Assembly (NCBI RefSeq): GCF_040954645.1
Contig: NC_092803.1
Coordinates: 66,684,427-66,748,426 of the forward strand
DNA from: Diabrotica undecimpunctata
Lineage: Eukaryota > Arthropoda > Insecta > Coleoptera > Chrysomelidae
Direction: 5' to 3'
DNA length: 64,000 nt
Shown here: positions 11,262 to 22,984 of the stretch, piece after piece
How the letters are laid out: each line of letters begins with the position of its first letter
Position numbering within the stretch: position 1 is the stretch's first letter
Notes under the pieces: model-generated
Databases searched by the model: none
What the model saw: the letters and a program-made list of their open reading frames with translations, nothing else
What the model was told of the DNA's origin: nothing
Translations under genes and position numbers: made by a program

Positions 11262-11915
11262 AATGTGCACATAAAAAAGTTACAGCCCTTTTAAGTTACG
11301 AAATTAAAATCGATTTTTTCCATATATTGGAAACTGTTAAAGATTTTATATTGAAAATGGACATGTGGCTTTTCTTATGACAGCAACATCTTAAAAAAAT
11401 AAAAATAAAATTTGTGCAACCCATAAAAATTTTATGGGGGTTTTGTTCTCTTGTTCTGTTCTCCCCCCAAATTTGTGTACGTTTCAATTAAATTAGTATT
11501 GTGGCGCCACTTGTTAAACACAATGTTTTTAAAACTGTTTTGCCTCTTATTGCCAAAATTTGAAGCATATTAAAAAAGAAACAGCATCTCAAAAAAACTG
11601 GCTAATCCAAAAAGTACTGAGAGGCAAAAAAGGTTGAAAAACATTGTGTTTGGCCATTGGTTCTACAATAATACTTTAACTGAAACGTACACAAACATTT
11701 TGGGAGGTTTAAGGGTTAAAGGTTAAACAAAACCCTAAAGTTTTATAAGGTGCGCAAATTTAACTGTTATTATTTTTTAAAAATGTTCCTGCCATAAGAA
11801 AGCCAAATGTTTATTTTCAATATAAAATCTTCAAGAGTTTTCGATATATGAAAAAAAATCGATTTTCATTTTGTAAATTCAAAGGGCTATAACTTTTTTT
11901 ATGTGTACAGATACT
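11262..11915. repeat. Imperfect palindrome 1 (arms about 290 bp)
   Basis: The arms 11262-11552 and 11619-11915 are diverged inverted copies with about 65 bp between them. Matching landmarks are ACATAAAAAAGTTACAGCCC against GGGCTATAACTTTTTTTATG at the outside and AACACAATGTTTTTAAAAC against GTTGAAAAACATTGTG inside. The arms are noncoding. It looks like an old fold-back DNA element. Confidence 0.7.
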
Positions 11916-11930
11916 GATAAAGATGTTCTC

Positions 11931-13184
11931 AGCTTCTCCTAAAACTGCCCTCGCAGGATAATGTTTTAAATAAAAAATGAAGCTGAGATGATTTTAAACA
12001 AACATTTTTATCAGCACTTTTTTCGTTCTCTCAAAAACCACGGTTGAAGCGACCGGCGATGTTGGACGTCAGTTAAGGATGCGAAATCAATAATTTTAAA
12101 TATAATTTGTATCAACTCGACGGTAAAAATCCGATATCTGTTGATCAGAACGTCCTAATGACAAAAATCAAAATGCGTTTTAAATGTGAAGAGTGCAGCT
12201 TTTGGATGAAATCTTTGTATTCTGACGCAAATAGCAATTTTTTATAAATATGTTAAATAAATTAACGTTGCGCTACTTTTATCATTTTTTACGATTCTCA
12301 TGAGATCAATAAAATTTATCAATTTCATTGACCAGTCGTAATGGAAGTTTCATTCTTAGAGCCTAGTTTTAATACCTATAACATAAAATTTGGATTTTGA
12401 GTTTTGGCAACAAATATGAGGATTTTGAAATGCTTAGAAAACGCAGATTATAAACTTTCAGATTACAAACGATTGCATGTCACGGGAAATGCCTCCATAA
12501 AAACGGTATTTGGTGGAATTTGTAGCTGAAATTAAGTAGTTTTAAAAGACGTAAGTTGTCCAAGCAAAACAAAGCAGTTCTAAACATTTTAGATCGTTTG
12601 TAATGTAAAAGTTTAAATTTGTTGCCTCTAATTTAAAGTCAAATTGTTAACAAAACTCAAATCGAAATTTTATGCTATTTGTTAAAGATTAGACTATAAA
12701 AATGGAAATTTTCTTACTGATCAACCAATGAAAGTAAAAAAATTTATTGATATCATGAGAATCGTAAAAAATCGCAGAAATCGCACAAGGTTTATGTATT
12801 TAACACCCTTATAAAAAACAAATTTATTTTCGGCAAAATACAAAAATTGAATATAAAAGCAGCACCATTTACCTTTAAAAATCCATTTGATTTTTGTCGA
12901 TATCACACATTGGTAAAAGATATCGAATTTTTTACCGTCGAGTTAATACAAATTTTATTTAAAATTAATTTCGCGTGCGCAACAAACATTAAAAAACATT
13001 CACAATCGTTTTTTTTTTTTTTAAACAGTTTATTTTACACAAAAAGTGCTAATAAACATTACTGTTTTAAATTATCTCCGCTACATATTTTATTTAAAAC
13101 ATTTTTTTTATACGGTGTACATATTGTTGGTAAATTGATTTTTTCCGTTTCCTCCCCTACGGAGGGAGGTTTTAGGGGAAGGCC
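11931..13184. repeat. Imperfect palindrome 2 (arms about 550 bp)
   Basis: The left arm is about 11931-12476 and the right arm about 12592-13184. Shared landmarks in inverted order include TCCTAAAACTGCCCTC, ATGTTTTAAATAAAA, CAACTCGACGGTAAAAA, TTTTTTACGATTCTCATGA and ATTACAAACGAT. The two palindromes are adjacent and together fill most of the intron between IR exons d and e. Confidence 0.7.
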
Positions 13185-13509
13185 CGGGGTGACTGCTAAA
13201 TTTTATTTGGGACTGCTAAATTTTATTTTATCTTTTTTGGGACTCCAAATTGACATTCTCAGCAAAATTCAGCTTGTTCTTATAATTTTTAGAGGTTCAG
13301 TGGTATTTTCGTCGCTGACGACTGGAGTGTTATCCAGTTATCCAGTGGAGAGGATTATCACAAAAGTAACACAATCAGTCAAAATATTCTCTGCTCCCTT
13401 TTCTTGTCTATCGGTTATAAAAACTTTTTTTATAAAAATATCTTGAACACTTTATTTAATTACCTAGAAACATTGATATGTATAGTAAGATTTATTTTTT
13501 TAATATTAC

Positions 13510-13702
13510 CTTGTATTATAGAAGTCGGCAATATAATTTGCAAAATGCTTTCTCTTTGGTGCAATATCACTCTCTTTAAGAGTTCCTTCAGCAGCTGTAT
13601 TAACTACTCCAAAAATAAGGGGAAATTTGTAAAAGTCCTGTCTACTGTCGGAGTCCACAAAAGGCTTTAGATTTCTGGTAATGTTTACTGGATCCCATAT
13701 AC
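13510..13702 (-). CDS. IR exon d: start of ligand-binding domain (S1)
   Basis: This exon has 193 nt, with acceptor TTGTTCTCTAG and donor GTAATA after ACAAG. It enters in phase 1 and leaves in phase 2. The reading IWDPVNITRNLKPF followed by DFYKFPLIFGVVNTA resembles the IR segment where a W(D/N)-type motif leads into the first strand of S1. One N-glycosylation sequon (NIT) is present. The final AG joins T of the next exon to give serine, so the junction reads FYNTSKIFVGF. The long open frame on the opposite strand just to the left is chance. Confidence 0.85.
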
Positions 13703-13726
13703 CTAGAGAACAACATATGATTAATT

Positions 13727-13732
13727 AATATA

Positions 13733-13791
<59 letters not shown>
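13727..13791. repeat. (TA)n microsatellite
   Basis: About 65 bp of almost pure TA dinucleotide with one C interruption lies 25 bp upstream (in gene direction) of the acceptor of IR exon d. Confidence 0.9.
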
Positions 13792-13793
<2 letters not shown>

Positions 13794-13871
13794 AGACAAT
13801 TACAAAAATAAATAAGAAATAAAAGAAATAAATTAAAAAAAAAATTATTTCACTGTACGACTAATACTGTT

Positions 13872-15146
13872 CCAATTCCACCTTTTTCCAATTACCACCT
13901 CGAAGACTCTACACCTGGAAATCTCCAGATGACTGTCAAAAAAAAATGATTAGAAACCAGATTGACTACATCATCATCAATAAACGATTTCAGAATTCCG
14001 TAAAATCCGCAAAAACATATCCGGGAACAGATGTTCCATCAGACCATAATCTTTTACTAGGAAGTTTCAAACTCCACATGAAAAAAGTCCATAAAAGGAC
14101 GGAATTCAGATTCAGAAGTTGAAAGTTAAAAAAAAACCACAAGAGAAGAAGTCAAAGCGGAGATCAATAACAAAATAAACAGCGTGGTAATCTCAGATAT
14201 TAATCAAGAAAACATAAGTGTGGATGATATGAGAAATAAAATCAAAAATATCTGTAATTCAGTGGTAGATAATAAACTTAAAGGTAGATAATAAACTTAA
14301 ACCAGAAAACAATATAAAGAAACAGCCATGGACTAGACAAGAAATATTAGAGCCAATGGAAGAACGAAAAAAACACAGAAATAAGAATGAGGAAAAGTAT
14401 AGAGAAATAATCAAAATTATTAAGGAAAAGATTAAAGAAGCAAAAGAATCATGGCTACAAGATCAATGCATAGAAATAGAATCCCTAGAACAAACGCATG
14501 ACACTCTTAACCTACATAAAAAGATCAAAAACTAAACAAGAGGAAACGGATCACAAAGTCATAACTTAATACTAGACGAGCACAACAATCTGCTCTACGA
14601 AAATAAGATAATACTTAAGAGATTCATGGAAGAATTATTCAAGGAAGACCAAGAGAGGGGTCAGTGTTTATGGATGTTCAGGACCATAAATAACGCTCAG
14701 TGAAGTAACATATGCAATAAAAAGACTAAAAACCAACAAAGCACCTGGACCTGATAACATACAAGCTGAAACATTCAAGCTCCTAACGAGTCTACTCAAC
14801 AAAATCTATTTTCTACAGATTGGCTATTTTCCACCTTCATCCCTCTCCCCAAAAAGGAAATGCCACCAGATGCTCTAATTACAAAATTATAAGCTTAATG
14901 AGCCATGCACTCAAAATCGTTCTTTCTGTTATTCACTCTCACATATATAGAAAACTTGAAGAAAACATTAGCAGTGTTCAGTTTGTGTTTAGAAGCGGAT
15001 TGGGAACGCGAAAGGCCCTATTTTTCATACAAGGATTAATACAAAGACCTCAAGACGTAAATTTCGAGGTCTACGCATGCTTTATAGACTTTGAAAAAGC
15101 ATTCGAAAAGGTGCAACATCAAAAATTATTTCTATATTCTATACAT

Positions 15147-15230
<84 letters not shown>

Positions 15231-16205
15231 AGTATTGATGACAAAGATGTACGCCTAATTAAAAATTTATACTAAGAGCAAAGGCAACTGTACGAGTAGA
15301 CAACGAAACCTCACAATAATTCATGATAAAACGGGAAGTACGTGAGGGCTGCATTTTATCGCCGACGTTGTTCAATACTTACTCGGAAATGCTGTTCAGG
15401 AAAGCTATTGATGGTTTAAGAGAAGGTATAAAAATCAATAGTGAAATCATAAACAATTGAAGATATGCGGCCGATACGGTTTTGATTGCTGATAATGCGG
15501 AGGATCTGCAAACATTAATAAACCGTGTAGTGGAAGCCTGTGACATATACGGCATGAAATTAAAGTGTAAGAAGACCAAAATTCTTGTAGTAAGTAGTAA
15601 TACAGCACCAATTCACAGCTAATAATGAACCCTTGAAAATAAATGACAAAATTACATAACTTGGATGCAGCCTAAATAAGGAATGGGAAATAAATAAATA
15701 CTCACAGGAAATAAGATGTCGTATAGAAAAGGCGAGAGCCGTCTTCAATCGCCTCAGGAAGATTTTATGTAATATGCCCCTGAACATTGATATAAGAACG
15801 CGAGTCTTGAGATGCTATGTATTTTCTACCCTTTTATATGGAGTCGAAGCCTGGACATTAACGGAGGCAACATCCAAACGATTAGAAGCCTCCGAAATGT
15901 GGTGGTACCGCCGCATGCTCAGAATTTCCTATATCCATTATGTTACAGACAACACCGTGATCCAACGTATGTATAAAGATCTGGAAATTATGCCTATATA
16001 TTATATATTTTATATAATTTAACTAATTTTACAAGGCAAGATAGAAGGCAAAAGATCTCAAGGCGCAGAAGGACATCGTGGTTGAAGAACATTAGACAGT
16101 GGTCAGGAATAACTATCATACATATATTTAGAGCAGCTCTTAACAAAGTTGCATGGACCAACATGATTGCCAACATCCACAGAGCATAGGCACCAACAGA
16201 AGAAA
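13872..16205 (+). mobile_element. RTE-like LINE (family A), 5' truncated, with 12-bp target-site duplication
   Basis: The element is bounded by perfect ACTAATACTGTT copies at 13860-13871 and 16206-16217. It starts inside the endonuclease (QIDYIIINKRF, then PSDHNLL). It continues through RT motifs (YKIISLMSHALKIV; FRSGLGTRKALF; CFIDFEKAFEKVQH; a damaged RYAADT box with a stop before it) into the C-terminal region FSTLLYGVEAWTL and EASEMWWYRRMLRIS. It ends with a noncoding tail and AGAAGAAA. Many stops and frameshifts are present. A (TA)n tract sits inside the RT frame at 15151-15228. Confidence 0.9.
15151..15228. repeat. (TA)n microsatellite inside a LINE RT frame
   Basis: About 77 bp of TA repeat lies between residues SIHKI and SSIDDKDVRL of the RTE reading frame. 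It encodes alternating Ile-Tyr and keeps the frame open on both sides. Confidence 0.9.
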
Positions 16206-16639
16206 ACTAATACTGTTATACTGTAATAACGTAAGTAAATTATTTACTTATTCAAAATTTATCTCTGTCAAAAAGTATTTTCTAGATTTAAATGTCAAAA
16301 TAGTAGACAAACTAATAAAATAACAATTTTTAGACAAAATTTGACTTCATCGCTCTTAAGACACTCTTGCGATGTCTACAAATAGCCGGTAATAATTGTT
16401 AAAAACCAAATCACAACAATACGGTTTGTATGTAAGCAATACTTCTTCTTTTTATTCTCTTTATGTATATATGACTGTCTATTTTTCAATGTGCCTCAGT
16501 AAGTTATCGTTTCATCGTTTTCGTGATTTTCCCACTGATCGTCTTCCTATTGGGAAACCGTCTTCCGAAATCTTTACTACTCTACTTATTGTTATTCATC
16601 TTATATCATCATTTCTACTTTTTTATTTTTTACCCAATC

Positions 16640-17108
16640 CTTGATGTTCTCTACTTTGCATCAACGTCGTTTATCTGTACTTCTAGCCCTATCCTATAGT
16701 GTCTCTCTCCTATAGTGTTCTCTCTGTGTTGGGTCATGTTCCTGCGGCGTATATCATAGTGTGATGCCTAGACATTTAAATCGGTCCATTTTGCCCCTTT
16801 TGGGAAAATTAATATGAATCATCACTTTGAGATATTAGTGTTGCGTCGTATGCATAGCAGATTATTTTAAGTTGATGTTTTATCATTTGGTATTTTTTTC
16901 CTTTTTATTTTTTTAATATTTCATCCATGATCAGGTTAAACAACAGAGAACTCAGGAAGTCCCCCTCTTTAATTTCATTGCCAAATTTAATTGGGTAGTT
17001 ATTTCTTCTTCTACTTTTACTTTTATTGGGTTGTTCTGACTGATATTTTCTATGTGTATTTACTATTTTGATTATCCCTAGAGGTATACATTTTGCGTAC
17101 AATAAGTG
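16640..17108 (-). mobile_element. LINE family B fragment
   Basis: The minus strand reads AKCIPLGIIKIVNTHRKYQ and DFLSSLLFNLIMDEILKK, the RT segment upstream of the catalytic box. The left part repeats the wording of the copy at 552-760 (GTACTTCTAGCCCTATCC). It is broken and internally deleted. Confidence 0.6.
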
Positions 17109-17690
17109 AATCATCATCAGCCCATGGAGGGCCATGATTGCCCGTTGGGGTTTTTAGGCTCTAAAGTTTTACATGGTGTGGAGACCAGCCACATGCATAA
17201 CTCCTTAAAAAGTCCAGAGTTTCAGATCTAAAATCGTTACTTTCTAATTTGTCTTCTTTAAGGTGATCGTTTCAGTGTCATGTATATGTTGATATCTTAA
17301 CTATACTTTACCATGTTTTTCTTTTCTTTGCTTATTCTTCCCATTCTCGTATTCCTAGTACTTTTAAATCCTGGTTAATACCATCAATCCAACTCTTTAT
17401 GGGCCTACCTCTTGATCTCTTCCCGTTTATTTATTTTTTAAGTACCGTTTTTGTATTTCTCTTATCCTCCATCCTTTCTATGTGTCCCAACCAACTCAGT
17501 CGGTTACTTCGTATTTCTTTTTTGATAGTCGGTCTAATAAATATTTTATTTATTTCGTGGTTCATTTTTTTACGCCATTTTCCATTTTCCTGTATAGGTT
17601 CATATATTTTTCTTTTCCATCTAAGAAGTTGTTCCTCTTATTCACTAGTTTAACTTCATGTTTCTGATGCATACGTTACTATGGGTCTCA
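17109..17690 (-). mobile_element. LINE 3' end fragment with (GAT)n tail
   Basis: The stretch starts with ATCATCATCAGCCCATGGAGG, a GAT-tailed LINE terminus when read on the minus strand. The 17390-17690 part reads as a degraded LINE C-terminal region (a target such as TAVMRPIVTY). No intact frame remains. Confidence 0.5.
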
Positions 17691-19260
17691 TAACTGCTGT
17701 GTAGACTATTTTAAGTTGTTGTTCTCCCATTTGGTATCCTTTTTTAGTTCTTCTTTTTTATTATTTCATCCATTATAAGATTAAACAATAGTCGAGTCGG
17801 AAAATCCCCCTATCTTATTCCATTGCTAGCTTTAATATGCTCAGTTAGTCCTTCTTCTACTTTTACTTTTATTGTGTTGTTTTGGTAGATATTTTTGATC
17901 GTTTTGATTATTCCTAAAGGTATCTCTATTGCTTACAATAAGTGGATAACGTTCTTTAACTTGACCCGGTCAAATGTGAGGTCCACGAAATATAGATATG
18001 CCGGTTTGTTGTATTCTAACGGTTTCTCTTGCACTTGGCTCATTATAAATATAGCGTCGGTGCTTGATCTTCCCGACCTAAAACCTTGTCGTTCTGCTGG
18101 TGTACAATTTCATTCAGTTTATTTGTTATCACGTTGGTTGTTAATTTTAGTGTTGTGTCTAATAAATTAATTCCTCTCTAATTTTTCGAGTCTGATTTGT
18201 CTCCCTTTTTTTAGAGCTGTATTAAAATGCTTGATCACCATTCTTGAGGAAATCTGCTTTGTTGTAGTATTTTTTGGATTAGTTTTAGTAGTGGTATGGT
18301 CAGAACTGGTGCTTCGGTTTTTCTCCTTAATATCTATTTCTTTGTTTACCATTGTCTGTGGTGTTGGTGGTTCATTATCGTCACTTTTAGCAAATAGGGA
18401 TTGAAAGTAGTCTGGCTATGTTTTCTTCTGAATGTGTTTCGTTTTTTTGTTCGTGTATTTCTTTTCTTTGGCCTCTGATTATTTTCCATATTTCTTTCTG
18501 TGTTCTGTAGAAGTCGTGTTCCACCTGTTTTGAGAAGCTCTGTCAGAGAAGAGTATTTGTTTGATTTTTGATTCGTTTATAGTGGTTGTATGCCTGTTGT
18601 GTAGGTTCTGTTGTATATTGTAAAAAGGCTTTCTTGTTTTCTTCACATTTTGTCTTTACTCCTCTCTAAACCATGGAGTTTTCTTCTTTGATATGTTAGT
18701 ATTGTTACAATAAATATGACTAATATTTAACCTGTAAACATGTTATTATTCTAGTAGTTTCCCCTACGATAAAACCGGTCTTCTTCCATGCCGTTCGAGA
18801 CAGTGCAAGGGTCAGCACAGGTCAACATCCGTCCGCTTCGAAGGAATTCCCGAACAACTGTTAATAAATATATATAGAGGAATTCTCATTGTGTAAGTTA
18901 GTCTGAATAATAATATCCAGTCGAATTTTGGAATGTAATGCGCGTATTGTCGGGATAAATAAATTGTAATTAATGTAAATAAATTATATAATTATAATGT
19001 GAAATAAATAATTAGTGTAATATTGTACAAATAAAGACCTTAATAAACTAAGTGTTAGAACATTTTTATAATAAATAAAGTTAATAAGTTAGACTAATAA
19101 ACTCAGTTCAGTATTTATTACTTTCCTCTCTCCTGTTGATTACTGATACTGGTTCTGTTGCTGCGTTATTTATGTTATTTTTGAGTTTTCCAGCTCTCTT
19201 CGATGCAATCGGTTTCTAATATTTTACTACCAGCAATCTTCTCTGATATTTTTTTGAAGA
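17691..19260 (-). mobile_element. LINE family B copy interrupted by a solo LTR
   Basis: The nucleotide text closely repeats the copy at 1255-1800 (CCATTTGGTATCCTTTTTTA; GCCGGTTTGTTGTATTCTAACGG; CGTCGGTGCTTGATCTTCCC), so this is the RT and upstream region of family B on the minus strand. It is split at 18703-19110 by a solo LTR and resumes at 19111. All frames are broken. Confidence 0.7.
18703..19110. mobile_element. Solo LTR, 408 bp, 4-bp target-site duplication
   Basis: The block starts TGTTACAATAAAT and ends CTCAGTTCA, giving TG...CA ends. It is flanked by GTAT at 18699-18702 and 19111-19114. It has several AATAAA-like signals near its end and no coding frame. A 4-bp duplication with TG...CA ends suits a gypsy-class LTR left by recombination. 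Confidence 0.7.
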
Positions 19261-19397
19261 GCAAATCTAATGTGACTATTTTTCGGTTACACCATTGGAC
19301 CAGAAATTAAAGAGGAAAACAGGAAATTAATACCTTAGACGGTATGAATAGATGATACAAAACCATGCCGCTTAAGAATAATGCACATGATAGTCTA

Positions 19398-21514
19398 GGC
19401 GGGATCTGTTTTGGATTGGACATTTTCCATAGGAAGCTATTTTTTTGCTGAAATCACTTCAGGATGTGCCCAATATCGATAATCACGATATGCACCAGTC
19501 GCAAACCCTGTGCTAAATTTTTTATTTAACAAAATCTGAAAACAATTGAAAATTTCTCATTTTTTTGCTCCTATTTTCGTTTATAATTCGAAAAATATTA
19601 ATCCTAAAGAAAAAATTATAAGAAGTTAAAAGTTTCGTTATTCAATTTTACACAATATTTCGTTAGCTATGTTGAAAAAATAGCAATAATTGGAAAAAAA
19701 GTACAAAAAAATGAAAATCCTTTAAATGTTTTCGACATTCTAAACTTGACTTACAAGCTCCATATTCCGTCTAGAAAAACCTTTTAATATGTTTGAAACG
19801 TGTGCTAAATTTTGTTAAGATCGGTCAGATAGGTTTTGCATAATAATTTTGCAATCCAGCCTACTGGAAAAATATCGCAAATTTTCAAATTTATAGTGGG
19901 CCCTAAATAAGGCCCTCAGATAGTTGCAAATTTTTTACACTTAAAGGAAGGCTCAAACTTTCAAACGCTTTTTGTAAAATTCAAATCGGTTCACTATAAG
20001 AGCCTAGAATTTTTTTTAAAGTTTAAAACATTTTTTATTAGGCTTATAAACAAATTGAATAACTTTACGAGCTTTAAACATTTCAATTTCAAAATTTATA
20101 CACTTAAAGAACATTAAAAGACGCTTCTTTGAAAAAAAAAGATACATTCGGCTTACTGGTTGCCGAGATATTGAAGGTCAAAGTTGGCATACATTTGCGG
20201 TGTAACCATAAGTGATAGAGGGCTCGTTTTTAAACAAATACCTTCGTCTTGTCAAGTACTTTTTATATCCAAAGTTTTACATAATGCGCTTCATGGCAAC
20301 ATCCATAAAAAAGACAAATAAAAAACCTTTTTGGCGTAAAATGTCGCTTGGAATGCATGAGAGGTGGTGGTGGGGACATTCACTCGAAATGTGAATCGGC
20401 GAGTTCAAAATCATAGCGCGCGCTAAAAATTGCATTATCTCGGATTCTTGTTAACCAATTTTGCTCTTTTTTTTTTAATCGCTGTCTCGGACGACAAGGA
20501 TTTCAAATATCATATTTTCAAATACCATTTTTAATTGCAAATTGGGAAATTTGCAATAAACAATTGTATGTTAAACCAGTAATTGCATTTTTTCTTCATG
20601 CATTTTTTTTGAGCTTGCAATTTATACATTGAAGTAAATTGTTACTTTTAGTAAACAAATATGTATTTATAAATTGTTAATAAATAATTTAAATTGTTAA
20701 AACAAAGGCAAACGAAAAAAAAATTTTTTTATAAATAAACTTTATTTTGACTCAATCTTCAATAATTTTTCTTTTTTTGGAAGGATATGTTTAAAGCTCG
20801 TAAAGTTATTCAATTTGTTTATAAGCTTAAAAAATGTTTAAAACTTTAAAACATTTTCTAGGCTCTCCTAGTGAACCGATTTGAATTTTACAAAAAGCGT
20901 TTGAAAGTTTGAGCCTTCCTTTATATGTAAAAAAATTTGCAACTATCTGAGAGCCTTATTTAAGGCCTACTATAAAGTTAAAAATTTGCGATTTTTTTCC
21001 AGTAGGCTGGATTGCAAAATTATTATGCAAAACCTATCCGACCGATCTTAACAAAATTTAGCACACGTTTTAAACATATTAAAAGGTTTTTCTAGGCGGA
21101 ATATGGAGCTTGTAAGTATGTAAGTATGGAGTTTAGAAAGTCGAAAACATTTAAAGGATTAACTTCATTTTTTTGTACTTTTTTTCCAATTATTGCTATT
21201 TTTTCAACAATAAACATTAAATTTTCAATTTCTAGCTAACGAAATATTGTGTAAAATTGAATAGCGAAACTTTTAACTTGTTATAATTTTTTCTTTAGGA
21301 TCAATATTTTCCGAATTATAAACGAAAATAGAAGCAAAAAAATGAGAAATTTTCAATTGTTTTCAGATTTTGTTAAATAAAAAATTTAGCACAGGGTTTG
21401 CGACTGGCGCATATCGTGATTATCGATATTGGGCACATCCTAAAGGGATTCCAGAAAAAAAATAGCTTCCTATGGAAAATGTCCATTATGGTCTGAATTT
21501 CTACAGATCCCGCC
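19398..21514. mobile_element. DNA transposon with about 700-bp terminal inverted repeats, 7-bp TSD, superfamily unknown
   Basis: The ends GGCGGGATCTGT and ACAGATCCCGCC are flanked by perfect TAGTCTA copies at 19391-19397 and 21515-21521. The arms, about 19398-20075 and 20790-21514, are inverted copies throughout. Shared landmarks are GGACATTTTCCATAGGAAGC, ATCGATAATCACGATATG, CCTACTGGAAAAA and AACTTTACGAGCTTTAAACA. The roughly 700-bp centre has no convincing transposase. A 60-codon frame at 20212-20394 looks random. It is probably non-autonomous. It lies about 75 bp from the donor of IR exon c. Confidence 0.85.
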
Positions 21515-21595
21515 TAGTCTATGACAAAATAGAGAAAAATTAAGAGACGAATGTTTCGCAACTGATCTAAAATATATCGATCTACACTTACTTAC

Positions 21596-21809
21596 CTAGT
21601 TTATGAGCAACCAAAGAAGTATTCATATTTCTTTTTATTTTGTAGATCTGATACAACAAATAGCTCTCTTGATTAGAGCTTGATGAATTGTCTTTTTCAA
21701 AACAAGTCTGAGTTAAATTTAATGTTTGATTACCCATGTATTGAAAAGGTAAAAAATCTTCTGTTTGACTGAAAGATATGTTCCATTGAGTTGTGTTATC
21801 GAGGGTGTT
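21596..21809 (-). CDS. IR exon c: end of amino-terminal domain, N-glycosylation rich
   Basis: This exon has 214 nt: 71 codons plus one base. The acceptor is TACTTTGTAG and the donor is GTAAGTAAG after CTAG. The reading starts NTLDNTTQWNISF and includes YLLYQIYKIKRN, the LYQIYK-type segment that precedes the ligand-binding domain in IR75-like proteins. Six N-X-S/T sequons (NTT, NIS, NQT, NLT, NSS, NTS) lie in these 71 residues, consistent with an extracellular domain. The last base G joins GT of the next exon to give glycine. A long inverted-repeat transposon ends only about 75 bp downstream of the donor. Confidence 0.85.
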
Positions 21810-22055
21810 CTACAAAGTAACAAAATTTAAAAAATTATGGTCTAGGTTTTGAATAATATTAAATATATATAAACGTATAGCTATAAGCTATACGTTTATC
21901 TTTAACTGTAGACTCAAGAGAACTTTCTTTGATAAAGATACAACGTCAAAACTAAGGATCAGATTAGTGCCTGCTAGAGATTCGAAACATAAAAAATTTG
22001 GAGATGCGATGAGATATCCAAAGAAGTTGAATATTGTATGTACATATAAAGGATT

Positions 22056-22868
22056 CTTCTTCTTCTTAGAGTGCCATATCCCTACGGAACGTCGGCGACT
22101 ACCATGCTTATAATATTTTTATACTGATCTCGGTCTTGCGCTACGTGTAGCAATTGGTCCGCTGTATAACCTGTCCACTGCCGCAAATTCCTAAACCAAG
22201 AGAGTTTCTTCCGTCCTAGCCATTTCTTTCCTTCGATTTTACCGTTGAGAATTAGCCGAAGGAACTCATATCTTGGTCCTCTGATTATATGTCCAAGATA
22301 TTCTAGTTTACGCCTCTTAATAATATTTAATAGAGTTCGTTGATGTCCCATTCTTCGAAGAACTTCTTCGTTTCTAACTCTGCTAGTCCATGGAATTTTT
22401 AGTATCCTTCGATACAACCACATCTCAAACGCCTCGATTTTATTCATGATATCGGCGTTTAAAGTCCAAGTTTCACATCCATACAAAAGTACAGACCACA
22501 CGTAACATCTTGTAAACTTTTCACGGATTTCCAAATTTAATGAGTTATTGGATAATAGATGCTTTAATTTTTGAAATGAGTTTCTTGCCTGTTCAATTCT
22601 ACATCGAATTTCGAAGGATGGATCTAGATTTTGGGTAATCCAACATCCAAGGTATTTGAATCTCTGAACTCTCTGCAGCGGTTGTTGGTTTAATATCAAT
22701 TGGGTTGCGCCGATATCCACTTTACTGGTCACTATGTATTTAGTTTAATGGATATTTATCGACAGTCCCCAATTTGTGCATTCCATGTCAACTCTATTGA
22801 TTAGCTCCTGCAGATCGTCGATGTTTTCAGCTAGAATCACAGTATCGTCGGCGTACCGTATATTGTTA
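22056..22868 (-). mobile_element. RTE-like LINE (family A) 3' part, 10-bp target-site duplication
   Basis: ATAAAGGATT copies at 22046-22055 and 22869-22878 flank the insert. An open minus-strand frame of 216 codons covers the C-terminal half: QRVQRFKYLGCWITQNLDPS, SVLLYGCETWTL, EAFEMWLYRRILKIPW, RKLEYLGHIIRGPRYEFLRL and a tail DQYKNIISMVVADVP. The 3' terminus is a run of GAAGAAGAA. The insert starts within the RT catalytic segment (NNIRYADDTVILAEN-like) and is 5' truncated. The long open frame suggests it is one of the youngest copies here. Confidence 0.9.
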
Positions 22869-22984
22869 ATAAAGGATTAAACTACAAGTAATTGTAATAA
22901 AATTAAATTTTACATTTGTTTTTTCGATTATCACTTCAAAAATAATTTTCAAAAAAAAACTATTTGCTTCATTTGGTCTCACAG

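Noticed and set aside
12847..13446. A 199-codon plus-strand open frame
   Set aside because: It runs through one arm of the large palindrome and then AT-rich intron, is rich in Phe/Ile/Lys/Ser from T and A runs, has no motif, and lies opposite a confirmed IR intron.
20212..20394. A 60-codon plus-strand frame in the centre of the long-TIR transposon, as a possible transposase
   Set aside because: Composition and length are random-looking, with no DDE or zinc-finger motif. The element is better seen as non-autonomous.
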